DNA of 61,080 bases from Alphaproteobacteria bacterium (GCA_021325385.1 JAJPHH010000085.1:1-61080), one strand, 5' to 3'. Positions 51,244 to 58,981 are shown, counted from the first letter of the stretch. Program-made: numbers and translations. Notes: generated by a model from the sequence alone, not told the origin.

Positions 51244-51341
51244 TACACGGGGACCGAGCGAAGCATGACGAAGGGGCCGCGGCGGTAGAGGGATAAATCT
51301 CAGACTCGGCGAGCCCTCTCCACCGCGCTGCGCGCGGTCCC

Positions 51342-51364
51342 CCTCCCCCGCTGCGCGGGGGAGG
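51342..51364. repeat. Intercistronic hairpin (REP-like) between binding-protein and permease genes
   Basis: A perfect 10-bp stem, CCTCCCCCGC / GCGGGGGAGG, with a 3-base loop lies 11 bases after the binding-protein stop (minus strand). It likely protects the upstream message and favours higher output of the binding protein than of the permease. Confidence 0.7.
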
Positions 51365-51374
51365 AAATGGCCGC

Positions 51375-52304
51375 TCAATCCTTCACATTGGCCGCGGTGA
51401 TCAGCTTGGTCGGCACATAGATCACGCTCTGCTTGATCTTCTCGCCGGCCAGCGTGCGCTTGACCGCGTCGGCCGTGGTCCGGCCGATGCCTTTGAAATC
51501 CTGCGCCATCGACGCCTCGAAATTGCCGCCCTTCGCAATCGCCTCGCGGGCTTGCGGATTGGCGTCGATGCCGGTGATGACGATGCCCTCGCCGCCGCGT
51601 CCCGCGGCTTCGATCGCCTGCAAGGCGCCGAGCGCCGGTTGATCCCAGGCGGCCCAGACCGCGGCGATGTCGCCCTTGTTCGGGTGAGCGGCGAGCAGCG
51701 CCTCCATCTTGGCGCGCGAATCGGCGATGCCGCCGTCCTTCACGTCGGGCGTGATCCGGTCGAGCACCTTGATGTCGGGATTGTTCTTGAAAATCGCATC
51801 CGCGATCACGTCGCGCGCCTGAACCGGTGGAAACGGATCGTAGACGAACATCACGACATTGCCCTTGCCGTTGATGCGGTTGACGACATAGGCGGCGGTG
51901 TCGGCGGCCATGGCGTAGCCGTTGCTGGTGACGTTGGTGACGAGCAACGGGCTCGCGCCGGCGTCCATGCCGAAGACCGGCACGCCGGCCTTCTTCGCGG
52001 TTTCAAGACCGGCCGCGACTTGCGCGGGATCGACATTGATGACGATCGCGTCGACCTTCTGGTTGGTCGCGTCCTCGATCCGGCTGATCGCGGCGGCGAC
52101 GTCGCCCTTGGTGTCGACGACATTGACCTCCCAGCCATTGGCTTTCGCCTCGCCCTGGAACGCTTCGACATAGAATTGCGTGCCGGGTTGCGCGAGATAG
52201 GGCGTGATCACCGCGATCTTGGCGCCGGCCATCGCCTGCGACGTCGCCAGCACGGCCGCGGCGCCGGCCAGCGCCGCAACGATCCGACGAGATTTCTTGT
52301 CCAC
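51375..52304 (-). CDS. Sugar ABC transporter substrate-binding protein (RbsB type)
   Basis: The 309-residue periplasmic protein has a signal peptide (1-27, AMA-G), then IAVITPYLAQPGTQFYVEAF, QKVDAIVINVDPAQV, and AAVWAAWDQPALGALQAIE, the usual hinge-and-pocket segments of ribose-type binding proteins. It is first in a two-gene unit with the permease and divergent from the FGGY kinase gene, so the three genes probably serve the uptake and phosphorylation of one sugar or polyol. Confidence 0.93.
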   Translation of the reverse strand: MDKKSRRIVAALAGAAAVLATSQAMAGAKIAVITPYLAQPGTQFYVEAFQGEAKANGWEVNVVDTKGDVAAAISRIEDATNQKVDAIVINVDPAQVAAGLETAKKAGVPVFGMDAGASPLLVTNVTSNGYAMAADTAAYVVNRINGKGNVVMFVYDPFPPVQARDVIADAIFKNNPDIKVLDRITPDVKDGGIADSRAKMEALLAAHPNKGDIAAVWAAWDQPALGALQAIEAAGRGGEGIVITGIDANPQAREAIAKGGNFEASMAQDFKGIGRTTADAVKRTLAGEKIKQSVIYVPTKLITAANVKD

Positions 52305-52408
52305 CTGATCCCCCCTACTCTCTCTGGGCGCCGCAGGCTCAAACTAGCATCGGGACTGCAAAGCGCAAACAAGCCGCTATAGTCGGCCGGCGGCAGGGAT
52401 TTCACAGC

Positions 52409-53839
52409 ATGGACGACGCCTTTCTGATCGGCCTCGACGTCGGGACGACCTCGGTCAAGGGCGCGCTTTTCGATCTGTCGGGGCGAGTCCGGAGGACCTA
52501 TGCCAGCGCCTATCCGACGACGCGGCCCGCGGCCGATCGCGCCGAGCAAGATCCTGGCGATTGGATGAGGCGCGTTCTTGCCGCGCTCGCGGATCTTGTC
52601 GCGGCCGCGCCTGACGGCGCGATCGTTGCGCTCGGCCTGTGCTCGCAGGTCAACACGCATGTCTTCGTCGACGAGAACGGCGAAGCGCTGCTGCCGGCGA
52701 TCCTCTGGCAGGACGGCCGTTGCGCCGAGGAGGCGCGCAAGCTCGACGAGCGCGTCGCGACCGAGGATCGGCTGAAATGGTGGGGGGCTCCCTTGCCGAT
52801 CGACGCCAGCCACGTCCTGAGCCGGGCGGCTTACGTCCAACGGGCCCATCCTGATATTTGGCGGAAGACGCGCTGGGTCATGGCGCCGAAGGATTATTGC
52901 CTTCTGCAATTGACCGGCGAAGCGGCGGCCGATCCGATGGCTTCGTTCGGCGTCGTCGACCGGAACCTCGCTTATATTCCCGAATTGATCGACCTCGCGC
53001 CGGGCGCGGCCGGGCGGCTGCCGCCGCTTCGCGGCGTCGCTGCGCCGGTCGGGCGCGTGCGCTCCGGCTTGCCCGGCGCCGGGCTCCTCGCGATCAACAG
53101 TACGATGGACGCCTGGGCCGGCATGCTCGGCGCCGGCGCGGCGACGGACGGCGACGCCGCCTATCTCAGCGGCACGAGCGAGGTCGGCGGCGTCGTCTCC
53201 CGTCGCCGCATTCCGACGCCGGGCGTCATCGCGTTCCCGGCTTGCGAAGGCGTCACGCTCCATGCCGGGCCGACGCAAGCCGGCGGCGCCTCCGTCGCCT
53301 GGCTGGCCGCCTTGCTCGGCCGCAGCGCCGACGAAATCTCGACGCTCGCGGCGGCCAGCGATCCGGCGCGGCCGGCGCCGATTTTCCTGCCGCATCTGCA
53401 AGGCGAGCGCGCGCCGCTTTGGGACATCGCCGCGCGGGCCTCGTTCTCAGGCCTGGACGCTTCCATGGGCGCGCCCGAAATGGCGCGCGCGGTGCTTGAA
53501 GGCGTCGCCTATTCGGTGAGGCTCTTGCTCGGCGCGCTCGAAGCCTCGTCAGGCGTGAAGGCGACGAGGCTGCGCCATGCCGGCGGCGGCGCGCGCTCCG
53601 ATCTTTGGTGCCAAATCCGCGCCGATATTCTCAATTGCGAGATCGAACGCATGGCGACGCTCGATTCGGGCGTCGTCGGCGCGGCGATTCTCGCCGGGGC
53701 CGGCGCCGGGCTGTTCGATTCGCTCGGCGAAGGCGCGGAGCGCCTCGTCAAGCGGGACCGCATTTTCGCGCCGAACGCCGCGCGGCGCGCGCGTTATGAC
53801 GACGGCTTGCGCGTTATCAGGATCTCTACAGGCGATTGA
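52409..53839 (+). CDS. FGGY-family carbohydrate kinase (xylulokinase-like)
   Basis: The 476-residue kinase phosphorylates a sugar or polyol with ATP. It has the first phosphate motif IGLDVGTTSVKGALFD, the sugar-contact ILWQDGR, the catalytic aspartate region MDAWAGMLGAG, the ATP-site motif YLSGTSEVGG, and a C-terminal HAGGGARSDLWCQI with the adenosine loop. It resembles xylulokinase and related kinases, but the substrate cannot be fixed. It is divergent from the importer genes with a 104-base shared promoter region. Confidence 0.93.
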   Translation: MDDAFLIGLDVGTTSVKGALFDLSGRVRRTYASAYPTTRPAADRAEQDPGDWMRRVLAALADLVAAAPDGAIVALGLCSQVNTHVFVDENGEALLPAILWQDGRCAEEARKLDERVATEDRLKWWGAPLPIDASHVLSRAAYVQRAHPDIWRKTRWVMAPKDYCLLQLTGEAAADPMASFGVVDRNLAYIPELIDLAPGAAGRLPPLRGVAAPVGRVRSGLPGAGLLAINSTMDAWAGMLGAGAATDGDAAYLSGTSEVGGVVSRRRIPTPGVIAFPACEGVTLHAGPTQAGGASVAWLAALLGRSADEISTLAAASDPARPAPIFLPHLQGERAPLWDIAARASFSGLDASMGAPEMARAVLEGVAYSVRLLLGALEASSGVKATRLRHAGGGARSDLWCQIRADILNCEIERMATLDSGVVGAAILAGAGAGLFDSLGEGAERLVKRDRIFAPNAARRARYDDGLRVIRISTGD

Positions 53840-53866
53840 AAGGATTCGCCGCCGCTTGAGGCGCGA

Positions 53867-54094
53867 TCATTTCGGCGACCAGCTTTTCCTTACCTCCACG
53901 CCGGCGGAAACATAGCCGCTCACTCTGAGGCAGACGCGGCTGCCGGCGACATAATAGCCCTCCATGCCGCCGACTCGACAACGCCGCGCGTGCCTCGGCG
54001 GTTCGGACCGCATGGTCGGCAATTCCGCGGCGGCGACGGTTGACGCGAGCGTCGCCCCCGCCAAAAGGCCCAACGCCAATCCCTTCGCTCGCAC
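53867..54094 (-). CDS. Short porin-like N-terminal protein
   Basis: The 75-residue protein has a signal peptide (1-23, VAAAE) followed by a segment MEGYYVAGSRVCLRVSGYVS that strongly recalls the N-terminal strand region of the Hyphomicrobiales Porin_2 family (GFYYIPGTDTCLKIGGYVR type). It stops after that first strand, whereas real porins exceed 400 residues. It could be a truncated porin gene or one of the small porin-like proteins that occur in this order. Outer-membrane function is doubtful. Confidence 0.6.
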   Translation of the reverse strand: MRAKGLALGLLAGATLASTVAAAELPTMRSEPPRHARRCRVGGMEGYYVAGSRVCLRVSGYVSAGVEVRKSWSPK

Positions 54095-54253
54095 GCGCTG
54101 CTCCGTATTCGCTAACTATTCCGGCAAACCGCGCCTAGAATTGCCCGAGACTTGGTCTAGGCTCACATGCGTCGAACCTGAGCGCAAGGCGCCGAGCAGA
54201 GGCGCCGCGCCTCGCGTCGTGCTTTCGACATAGAAGGGAAGGAAGCGCAAATT

Positions 54254-54691
54254 TTGGACGACGAGGAGCGACGCATCCGGGAAATCGCGCATCTCCTCTG
54301 GGAGACTTCCGGCCGGCCGGCGGGCCAGGCCGAACGGCATTGGGAGCAGGCGCGACAAATTTTCGAGGCGCAGCGAGCGGCCTCCGTCAACCAACCGCCA
54401 ACATCTTCTGTATCATTTTTTCAATCGTCCCTATCATCAACGCCGCAACGAAAGATGGAAGCCTCCATGCGAAATTTCGACGAGTTGGTGGCCGATGCGC
54501 AAAAGGCGCTCGCGCTTTCCCTGAGAGAAGCATTCGACGCCGGACGAGCGCACACGGCCTCCGAGCTGAAGCACAGAATGGCCGCGCTTTTCGAGGACCT
54601 GATCAGCGGCCCGGCCACGCATGGCCACCCAGCGCCCTCCGCCCCCGCGCCGGAAGGCCAAGGGCAACATTCCGAACACCCTCCCGGCTGA
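54254..54691 (+). CDS. DUF2934-containing protein
   Basis: The 145-residue protein starts with TTG at 54254, preceded by GGAAGGAAG. Residues 5-40 (RRIREIAHLLWETSGRPAGQ, then HWEQARQI) are the DUF2934 motif, a short helical hairpin. The rest (ELVADAQKALALSLREAFDA, then helices and a Pro-rich tail) is unconserved as far as I can tell. An ATG at 54455 could start a separate 78-residue product. Role unknown. It ends 7 bases before a perfect 23-bp hairpin. Confidence 0.65.
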   Translation: MDDEERRIREIAHLLWETSGRPAGQAERHWEQARQIFEAQRAASVNQPPTSSVSFFQSSLSSTPQRKMEASMRNFDELVADAQKALALSLREAFDAGRAHTASELKHRMAALFEDLISGPATHGHPAPSAPAPEGQGQHSEHPPG

Positions 54692-54697
54692 TCGCGG

Positions 54698-54750
54698 CGC
54701 CGGCGGATCGTGCGCGCCCGTCAATAGCGGGCGCGCACGATCCGCCGGCG
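54698..54750. terminator. Perfect 23-bp hairpin between convergent genes
   Basis: The arms (54698-54720 and 54728-54750) are exactly complementary and flank the 7-base loop TCAATAG. The loop contains the stop codon of the small lipoprotein gene (TGA on the minus strand), and the 3' arm encodes its last codons. It can terminate transcription from both sides. Confidence 0.85.
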
Positions 54751-54963
54751 ATGATGACGATAATAATGATGATGCGCGAAGGTGCGGCCGGCGGCGCATC
54801 CGTAATTGACGATTTCGCCGCCGCCCTGCGGCCCCTTCGGGCAGAGGCTGTCCTCGTAAGCGGTCGGCTCGAAATTCAGCGGGTGCACGACTGCGTCCAA
54901 GCAGCCGCCGAGCGGAAGGGAAAAAGCCGCTGCAAAGCCGATGCGCCGCAAGAGGAGCTTCAT
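54721..54963 (-). CDS. Small putative lipoprotein
   Basis: The ATG at 54963 gives an 80-residue protein with basic residues, a hydrophobic core and a lipobox-like LPLGGC (Cys about 21), so lipid attachment is likely. The mature part has a short His/Tyr/Arg-rich tail (HHHYYRHHRRRIVRARY). The stop lies in the loop of the 23-bp hairpin. No function is recognisable. It is convergent with the DUF2934 gene. Confidence 0.6.
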   Translation of the reverse strand: MKLLLRRIGFAAAFSLPLGGCLDAVVHPLNFEPTAYEDSLCPKGPQGGGEIVNYGCAAGRTFAHHHYYRHHRRRIVRARY

Positions 54964-55099
54964 GCCAGCCTCGAAGTGAGAAGGACGGGCGAGTTCCCCA
55001 CGTTTTTCCCAATAATGCAAGCTGCGTCGCGCGCCGTCCCCAGCCCGCGCGCACCGCAGGCGGCGCGCCGCGACGTCGAAAAAAAATTTCCGAACGCCC

Positions 55100-55125
55100 G
55101 GAACATCGTCCGCCGGTGGAGTGTT
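55100..55125 (+). promoter_or_regulatory. Candidate EcfG-type promoter of a small RNA
   Basis: GGAAC (55100-55104), 17-nt spacer and TGTT (55122-55125) match the general-stress sigma-factor pattern GGAAC-N16/17-cGTT at all but one position. It points into a region without ORF that ends in an intrinsic terminator. Confidence 0.45.
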
Positions 55126-55130
55126 TAGGC

Positions 55131-55208
55131 GTTTGGTGCGGCGCGCCTCTTGCCCCCCAGCCCGCGCGCCGTTCAGTCGGCTCCGCCCTCAGGCGGAGCC
55201 GACTTTTT
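55131..55208 (+). ncRNA. Candidate two-hairpin small RNA with C-rich loop
   Basis: Between the promoter-like site and a strong intrinsic terminator lies about 78 nt. Hairpin 1 has a perfect 7-bp stem (55140-55146 with 55164-55170) and a 17-base loop CTCTTGCCCCCCAGCCC, C-rich like the anti-ribosome-site loops of several trans-acting sRNAs of Alphaproteobacteria. Hairpin 2 is the terminator. No ORF lies on this strand. The start site is estimated from the promoter. It could also be an attenuator-like leftover. Confidence 0.5.
55175..55208 (+). terminator. Intrinsic terminator
   Basis: A perfect 13-bp stem AGTCGGCTCCGCC / GGCGGAGCCGACT with loop CTCA is followed by a TTTT run at 55205-55208, which is canonical for the plus strand. 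No plus-strand protein gene precedes it within 480 bases. On the minus strand the 76-residue ORF ends near it, but there is no T-tract in that direction. Confidence 0.85.
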
Positions 55209-55218
55209 GTTCAGACCT

Positions 55219-55449
55219 TTACTCGTCGTTGCTGGCGTTGAGACTCTCGAGCGGGATCGTGGCCGCGCGGTCAGGCAGCGTCGCGCGCTCCAAAATGTCG
55301 CCGACCAGGCCGTGAGCCTCGGCGGCGGTCAATTGGTCGGCGAGCAGGCGATGATTGAAGAACAAGCGGAAAAGGCTACGCGAATCCCCGCGCGTCTCGG
55401 GCTCGATGGTGATCGCCTCGAGGGGCTCGATTTCGAATTCGCTCATCAT
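55219..55449 (-). CDS. Small acidic protein of unknown function
   Basis: A 76-residue product starting at ATG 55449 (an adjacent ATG at 55446 is equally possible) is acidic, helical and lacks membrane segments: FEIEPLEAITIEPETRGDSR then LFFNHRLLADQLTAAEAHGL. A longer frame to 55692 overlaps the divergent gene and is rejected. No function is recognisable. It may be a small regulator or chaperone-like protein. Confidence 0.5.
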   Translation of the reverse strand: MMSEFEIEPLEAITIEPETRGDSRSLFRLFFNHRLLADQLTAAEAHGLVGDILERATLPDRAATIPLESLNASNDE

Positions 55450-55642
55450 TCGCCACAACTCTTTGAGGAAGTTTAAGGTTCCTATCCTTGGCGGCGGCGG
55501 CGTGGTCGAAGATTCATTGCGTCGCGTCTGCTCCCATCCCTCGGCGGTGACGCGTTGAGATTGACGCTTCGCGGCGACTTGCTTGAGGTCAGCGTCGCCC
55601 TCCAATGAGGGCCGCCAATCGCCGCCGCGGCGTGGAGAGATA

Positions 55643-56161
55643 ATGCCGGCCGACAATTTGACCGAGCGCCATTTGCTCCTGTTTGGGACCATTATCCAAT
55701 GGTTCGCGCGCTACGAGCGACTGATGGCCGAAATTACGGCGAGCCTCGCCAGGATCGATCCCACCGCCGTCGCGCTGATGACGCGCGGCCTCAGCTTCGA
55801 AGACAAGCGCCGGGCTTTCCTCAACATACTGCGCTATCGCAAGGTCGAGATCGGCCAATATGACCGCATCTGCGAATATTTGCGGGTCCCGCACGGCCTC
55901 AGCGCGCTGCGCGACAACATTGTCCACTCGACCTGGACCGCCAGCCGCGAGCCCAATCTGGTGCAGCCGGATTGGGTCCTCGATCTCCCGCCGAGCGTCC
56001 AGCCCTCGCTTGGCGGGACGGACGCCGAACTCATCGAGGGAGCGGAGGACAAAGTCGGCTATACGCTGGACGATTTGGCCGAGGCGGCGCGCACGCTCGG
56101 GGCGAATTACGCCGCGTTCGCCGATTACGCGAGGGAGCTCCGTCCGACCGCCCCGCATTGA
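55643..56161 (+). CDS. Protein with HEPN-like RxxxxH motif
   Basis: The 172-residue protein is all-helical by composition. The sequence RDNIVHSTW (Arg90 to His95, spacing R-x4-H) is the pattern of HEPN ribonuclease-type domains. The N-terminal helix (LLLFGTIIQWFARYERLMAEITASL) also fits. No partner nucleotidyltransferase gene is adjacent. Its start ATG 55643 follows GGAGAGA. The HEPN assignment is a motif-level call and many members lack RNase activity. Confidence 0.6.
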   Translation: MPADNLTERHLLLFGTIIQWFARYERLMAEITASLARIDPTAVALMTRGLSFEDKRRAFLNILRYRKVEIGQYDRICEYLRVPHGLSALRDNIVHSTWTASREPNLVQPDWVLDLPPSVQPSLGGTDAELIEGAEDKVGYTLDDLAEAARTLGANYAAFADYARELRPTAPH

Positions 56162-56335
56162 GACCGGACGGGCCGCCAATCGATCGCGGTCGACGGCGCG
56201 GCCTGGCAAGCACGGCCCTTGCGAGCCCCTCTGCCGGGCCGCGCAGCCCGGCGCAAACCGTACGCGAATGGCCTCGGCAGCGGCGGCTCCGGCCGTCGCC
56301 TCGGCTGTTGACAGCGGCTCCGCTTGCCGGACATA

Positions 56336-56358
56336 TAATTCGGCTCCAGTCCGAACTA
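56336..56358. promoter_or_regulatory. ROK operator overlapping its own promoter
   Basis: TAATTCG-N9-CGAACTA overlaps a TATAAT (56334-56339) and lies 14 bases upstream of the ROK gene. A TTGACA at 56308-56313 is 20 nt upstream of that -10, longer than ideal. The same half-sites at the same spacing occur before the binding-protein gene (58870-58892), so this is probably the autoregulatory operator. Confidence 0.72.
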
Positions 56359-56371
56359 ACTCCCCGGCGCG

Positions 56372-57589
56372 ATGCTGCAGCAAATCCCGCAACCCCGAGT
56401 GACCCGGCAGCTTTCCCAGCGCGCGGTGTTCGAGGGCCTGTTGCATAGAGGCCCGATCTCGCGGGCCGATCTCGCCAAGGCCACGGGCCTCTCCAAGCAG
56501 ACGATTTCCGAAGTCGTCGACGCGTTCGAACAGCGCGGCTGGGCGCGGCCGGTCGGCCGCACCAGCGGCAATATCGGCCGGACCGCGGTGCTTTACGAAC
56601 TCTGTCCCGAGGCCGGCTATGTCGTCGGCGTCGATCTCGGCGGGACCAAGGTGACGGCCGCAATCGCCGACATGACTTGCGCCACGCTGCTCGAAGTCAC
56701 CGAGCCGACCGATCGGCGCGGCGGCAAGGCGGTTCTCGATCAGATCGCGCGGCTCGCCGCCAAGCTGGCGCGGGACGTCAAGGCCCATCCTTCGCGCGTG
56801 CTCTGCGCCGCGATCGGCACGCCGGGCGTCGTTAACAAAAGGACTGGCGCGATCGACCTCGCGCCGAACGTGCCCGGCTTCGACGAATTGGAGGTCGGCG
56901 GCCTGTTGAAAGACAAGCTCGGCGGCCATGTCCTGATCGAGAATGACGTGAATCTCGCGCTGCTCGGCGAAATCTGGCAAGGCCGGGCCCGCGACGCGGC
57001 GCATGTCGCCTTCCTCGCCTTCGGTACCGGCGTCGGCCTCGGCCTCGCCGCCAATGGCCGGTTGATCCGCGGCGAGAATGGCGCGGCCGGCGAGATCGGC
57101 TACCTGCCGATCGGCGGCGACGCCTTTTCGTCCGAGACGCGCAGCCACGGCGCGCTGGAATATGAAATCGGCGCCGGCGGCGTGTTGCGCCGCTATCGCG
57201 CCGCCGGCGGCGGCGCAGAGAGCGTGAAGGAGATTTTCGAGCGCCTGGCCGCGGGCGAACAGCTCGCCGCCAAGATCATCGACGAGACCGCGCGCATCGC
57301 CGCGCTCGCCGCCGCCGCCGTCGCGGCCCTGTTCGATCCGCAGCTCATCGTCGTCGGCGGCTCGATCGGCGGGCGACAAGAATTCCTGGATCGGCTCCAG
57401 GCTCACGCCGCGCGCTGCGCGCCGCGGCCGCTCGACATCTGCGCCAGCGCCCTGCAGAACCGAGCGGGCGTGGTCGGCGCCCTGGCGGTGGCCTTGAACT
57501 GGCTGCACGAAGAGCTGTTCGGCCTGCCGGATCTGCCCGGCGAATTGCCGCTGCCGGCGCCGAAAGTCCTGAGCGGAGCGTCGCGATGA
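56372..57589 (+). CDS. ROK-family transcriptional regulator
   Basis: The 405-residue protein has an N-terminal winged HTH (about 15-60: VFEGLLHRGPISRADLAKAT, GLSKQTISEVVDAF) and a C-terminal sugar-kinase-like domain (VGVDLGGTKVTAAIAD at 85-100; ENDVNLALLGEIWQG). The zinc-ligand cysteines of NagC/Mlc-type ROK repressors (CxCGxxGC) are missing; the region reads GEIGYLPIGGDAFSSETRSH. It therefore probably responds to a sugar or metabolite by a modified mechanism. Its stop overlaps the peptidase ATG by 4 bases. It likely represses itself and the importer. Confidence 0.92.
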   Translation: MLQQIPQPRVTRQLSQRAVFEGLLHRGPISRADLAKATGLSKQTISEVVDAFEQRGWARPVGRTSGNIGRTAVLYELCPEAGYVVGVDLGGTKVTAAIADMTCATLLEVTEPTDRRGGKAVLDQIARLAAKLARDVKAHPSRVLCAAIGTPGVVNKRTGAIDLAPNVPGFDELEVGGLLKDKLGGHVLIENDVNLALLGEIWQGRARDAAHVAFLAFGTGVGLGLAANGRLIRGENGAAGEIGYLPIGGDAFSSETRSHGALEYEIGAGGVLRRYRAAGGGAESVKEIFERLAAGEQLAAKIIDETARIAALAAAAVAALFDPQLIVVGGSIGGRQEFLDRLQAHAARCAPRPLDICASALQNRAGVVGALAVALNWLHEELFGLPDLPGELPLPAPKVLSGASR

Positions 57590-58836
57590 CCAAAGTCGAC
57601 GAGCGGCTCATCGCGCGCCTCAGGGAAGCTTTCGAGCCGGAAGCTGCGCTCGCCTTGCTCCGGCGGGCGATCGGGACGCCGAGCGTCACCGGCGAGGAGG
57701 CGGCCTTCGCCGGTCTGCTTGCCGAGGAGCTGAAAGCGATCGGGGCGCAGGATGTCGAGCTAAGGGATTTTGCGCCAGGCAGACCGAACGTATCGGCGCT
57801 GCGCAAAGGTCGGCCTGGCGCCGATACGCTCCTTTTGATCGGCCACACCGACACGGTGCATGTGCGCGGCTGGCGCGAGCGCTGGGCCGGCACGGAGCGC
57901 GAGAGCCCCTATTCCGGCGCGCTGATCGACGGCGCGGTCTGGGGCCGCGGCGCGAGCGATCTGAAGGCGGGACTCTGCACGATCCTTTCTGCGGTACGTA
58001 TTCTGGACCGCGCCGGTCTGCCGCTCGAGCCAACCGTGCTCTTCGCCTTTGTCGGCGATGAGGAAAGCGGCGAGCCCGGCAGCGGCGTCAGCGCCGGCGC
58101 GCGCGCCTTGGCCGATCGCATCGGCAAGGGCGAATTGCCGCGACCGGATTTCGCCATCTATGTCGAGCCGACCATGCTCGACCTCTATGTCGCGCATATG
58201 GGCTTCTTCATCTGCGATATTACGCTGACCGGCAAGTCCGCTTATTTCGGCGTGCCGGAACTCGGCGTCGACGCCTTGAAAGCGGCCAACCAGGCGCTGA
58301 CCGCGCTGTGGCGCTATTCAGACGAATTGGCGAAAGGCGAAAGCCATCCGCTGGTCGGCGCCGGCTTCGTCCTGCCGACCGGGATCAAGGGCGGCGGCTC
58401 TATCGCCGTGCCCGGCGAATGTACCATCGATCTCATCGCCAAAATCCCGCCCCGCGTCGAGCTCGAGCCGGTTCGGCAGAGAATGGAGGCCGCAGTGCGC
58501 GCGGCGATCGCCGATCATCGCGTCAAAGTCGACTTCGCCTATCCAGCCGGCCGCGATCATCCGATCGGCGGGCGCCCGTTCGAGAGCCCGCCTGACCGCG
58601 GCAGGGTCGATCGGCTCGCCGCTTCCGTCCGCGCGCTCAGGCCGGATCGCGGCCGCGTGGAGGCCGCGCCCTATTGGTCAGAACTGCCGTTCTTCGCGGC
58701 TTTGGGCGTTCCCGGCGTCTATTTTGCGCCCGGCGACATAACCATCTGCCACACGCTCGGCGAAAACGTGAACCTTAAGGATTATTACGACGGAATCCTC
58801 GCCCTCGCCGCTTATCTTGCCGGCGCTGCAGGATAG
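57586..58836 (+). CDS. M20-family metallopeptidase (ArgE/DapE/carboxypeptidase G2 type)
   Basis: The 416-residue enzyme carries two zinc ions. His87 and Asp89 (LLIGHTDTVHV), Asp125 (RGASDLKAGL), Glu159-Glu160 (VGDEESGEPG) and a later histidine near DITICHTLGENV make up the site. It probably deacylates an N-acyl amino acid, peptide or amino sugar. It overlaps the ROK gene by 4 bases and is followed 145 bases later by the importer, so it likely handles an N-acylated or peptide-linked substrate from the same uptake pathway. Confidence 0.92.
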   Translation: MTKVDERLIARLREAFEPEAALALLRRAIGTPSVTGEEAAFAGLLAEELKAIGAQDVELRDFAPGRPNVSALRKGRPGADTLLLIGHTDTVHVRGWRERWAGTERESPYSGALIDGAVWGRGASDLKAGLCTILSAVRILDRAGLPLEPTVLFAFVGDEESGEPGSGVSAGARALADRIGKGELPRPDFAIYVEPTMLDLYVAHMGFFICDITLTGKSAYFGVPELGVDALKAANQALTALWRYSDELAKGESHPLVGAGFVLPTGIKGGGSIAVPGECTIDLIAKIPPRVELEPVRQRMEAAVRAAIADHRVKVDFAYPAGRDHPIGGRPFESPPDRGRVDRLAASVRALRPDRGRVEAAPYWSELPFFAALGVPGVYFAPGDITICHTLGENVNLKDYYDGILALAAYLAGAAG

Positions 58837-58867
58837 GCCGGCTCTTGACAGAGGGTGAAGCCTCGCC

Positions 58868-58894
58868 TTTAATTCGTCAATTAGACGAACTAAA
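58868..58894. promoter_or_regulatory. Operator upstream of the third sugar importer
   Basis: TTTAATTCGTC and GACGAACTAAA are inverted repeats (one mismatch in 11) with a 5-base centre, 88 bases before the binding-protein start. The core TAATTCG-N9-CGAACTA is identical in half-sites and spacing to the site before the ROK gene. It follows TTGACA-like sequence at 58846, which may be the -35 element. Confidence 0.75.
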
Positions 58895-58981
58895 GGGGCA
58901 AAAACGACGGCGAGCGCATACGGCGTTGCGTTCGCGCCACGAGGAGGAGCTGTCCAACAGCGGAAAAGGGAGGAGCGAATC

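Noticed and set aside
56308-56339. TTGACA and TATAAT as an ideal sigma-70 promoter of the ROK gene
   Set aside because: Both boxes are perfect, but the 20-nt spacing is too long for an ideal promoter. The -10 is kept as part of the operator call; the pairing is uncertain.
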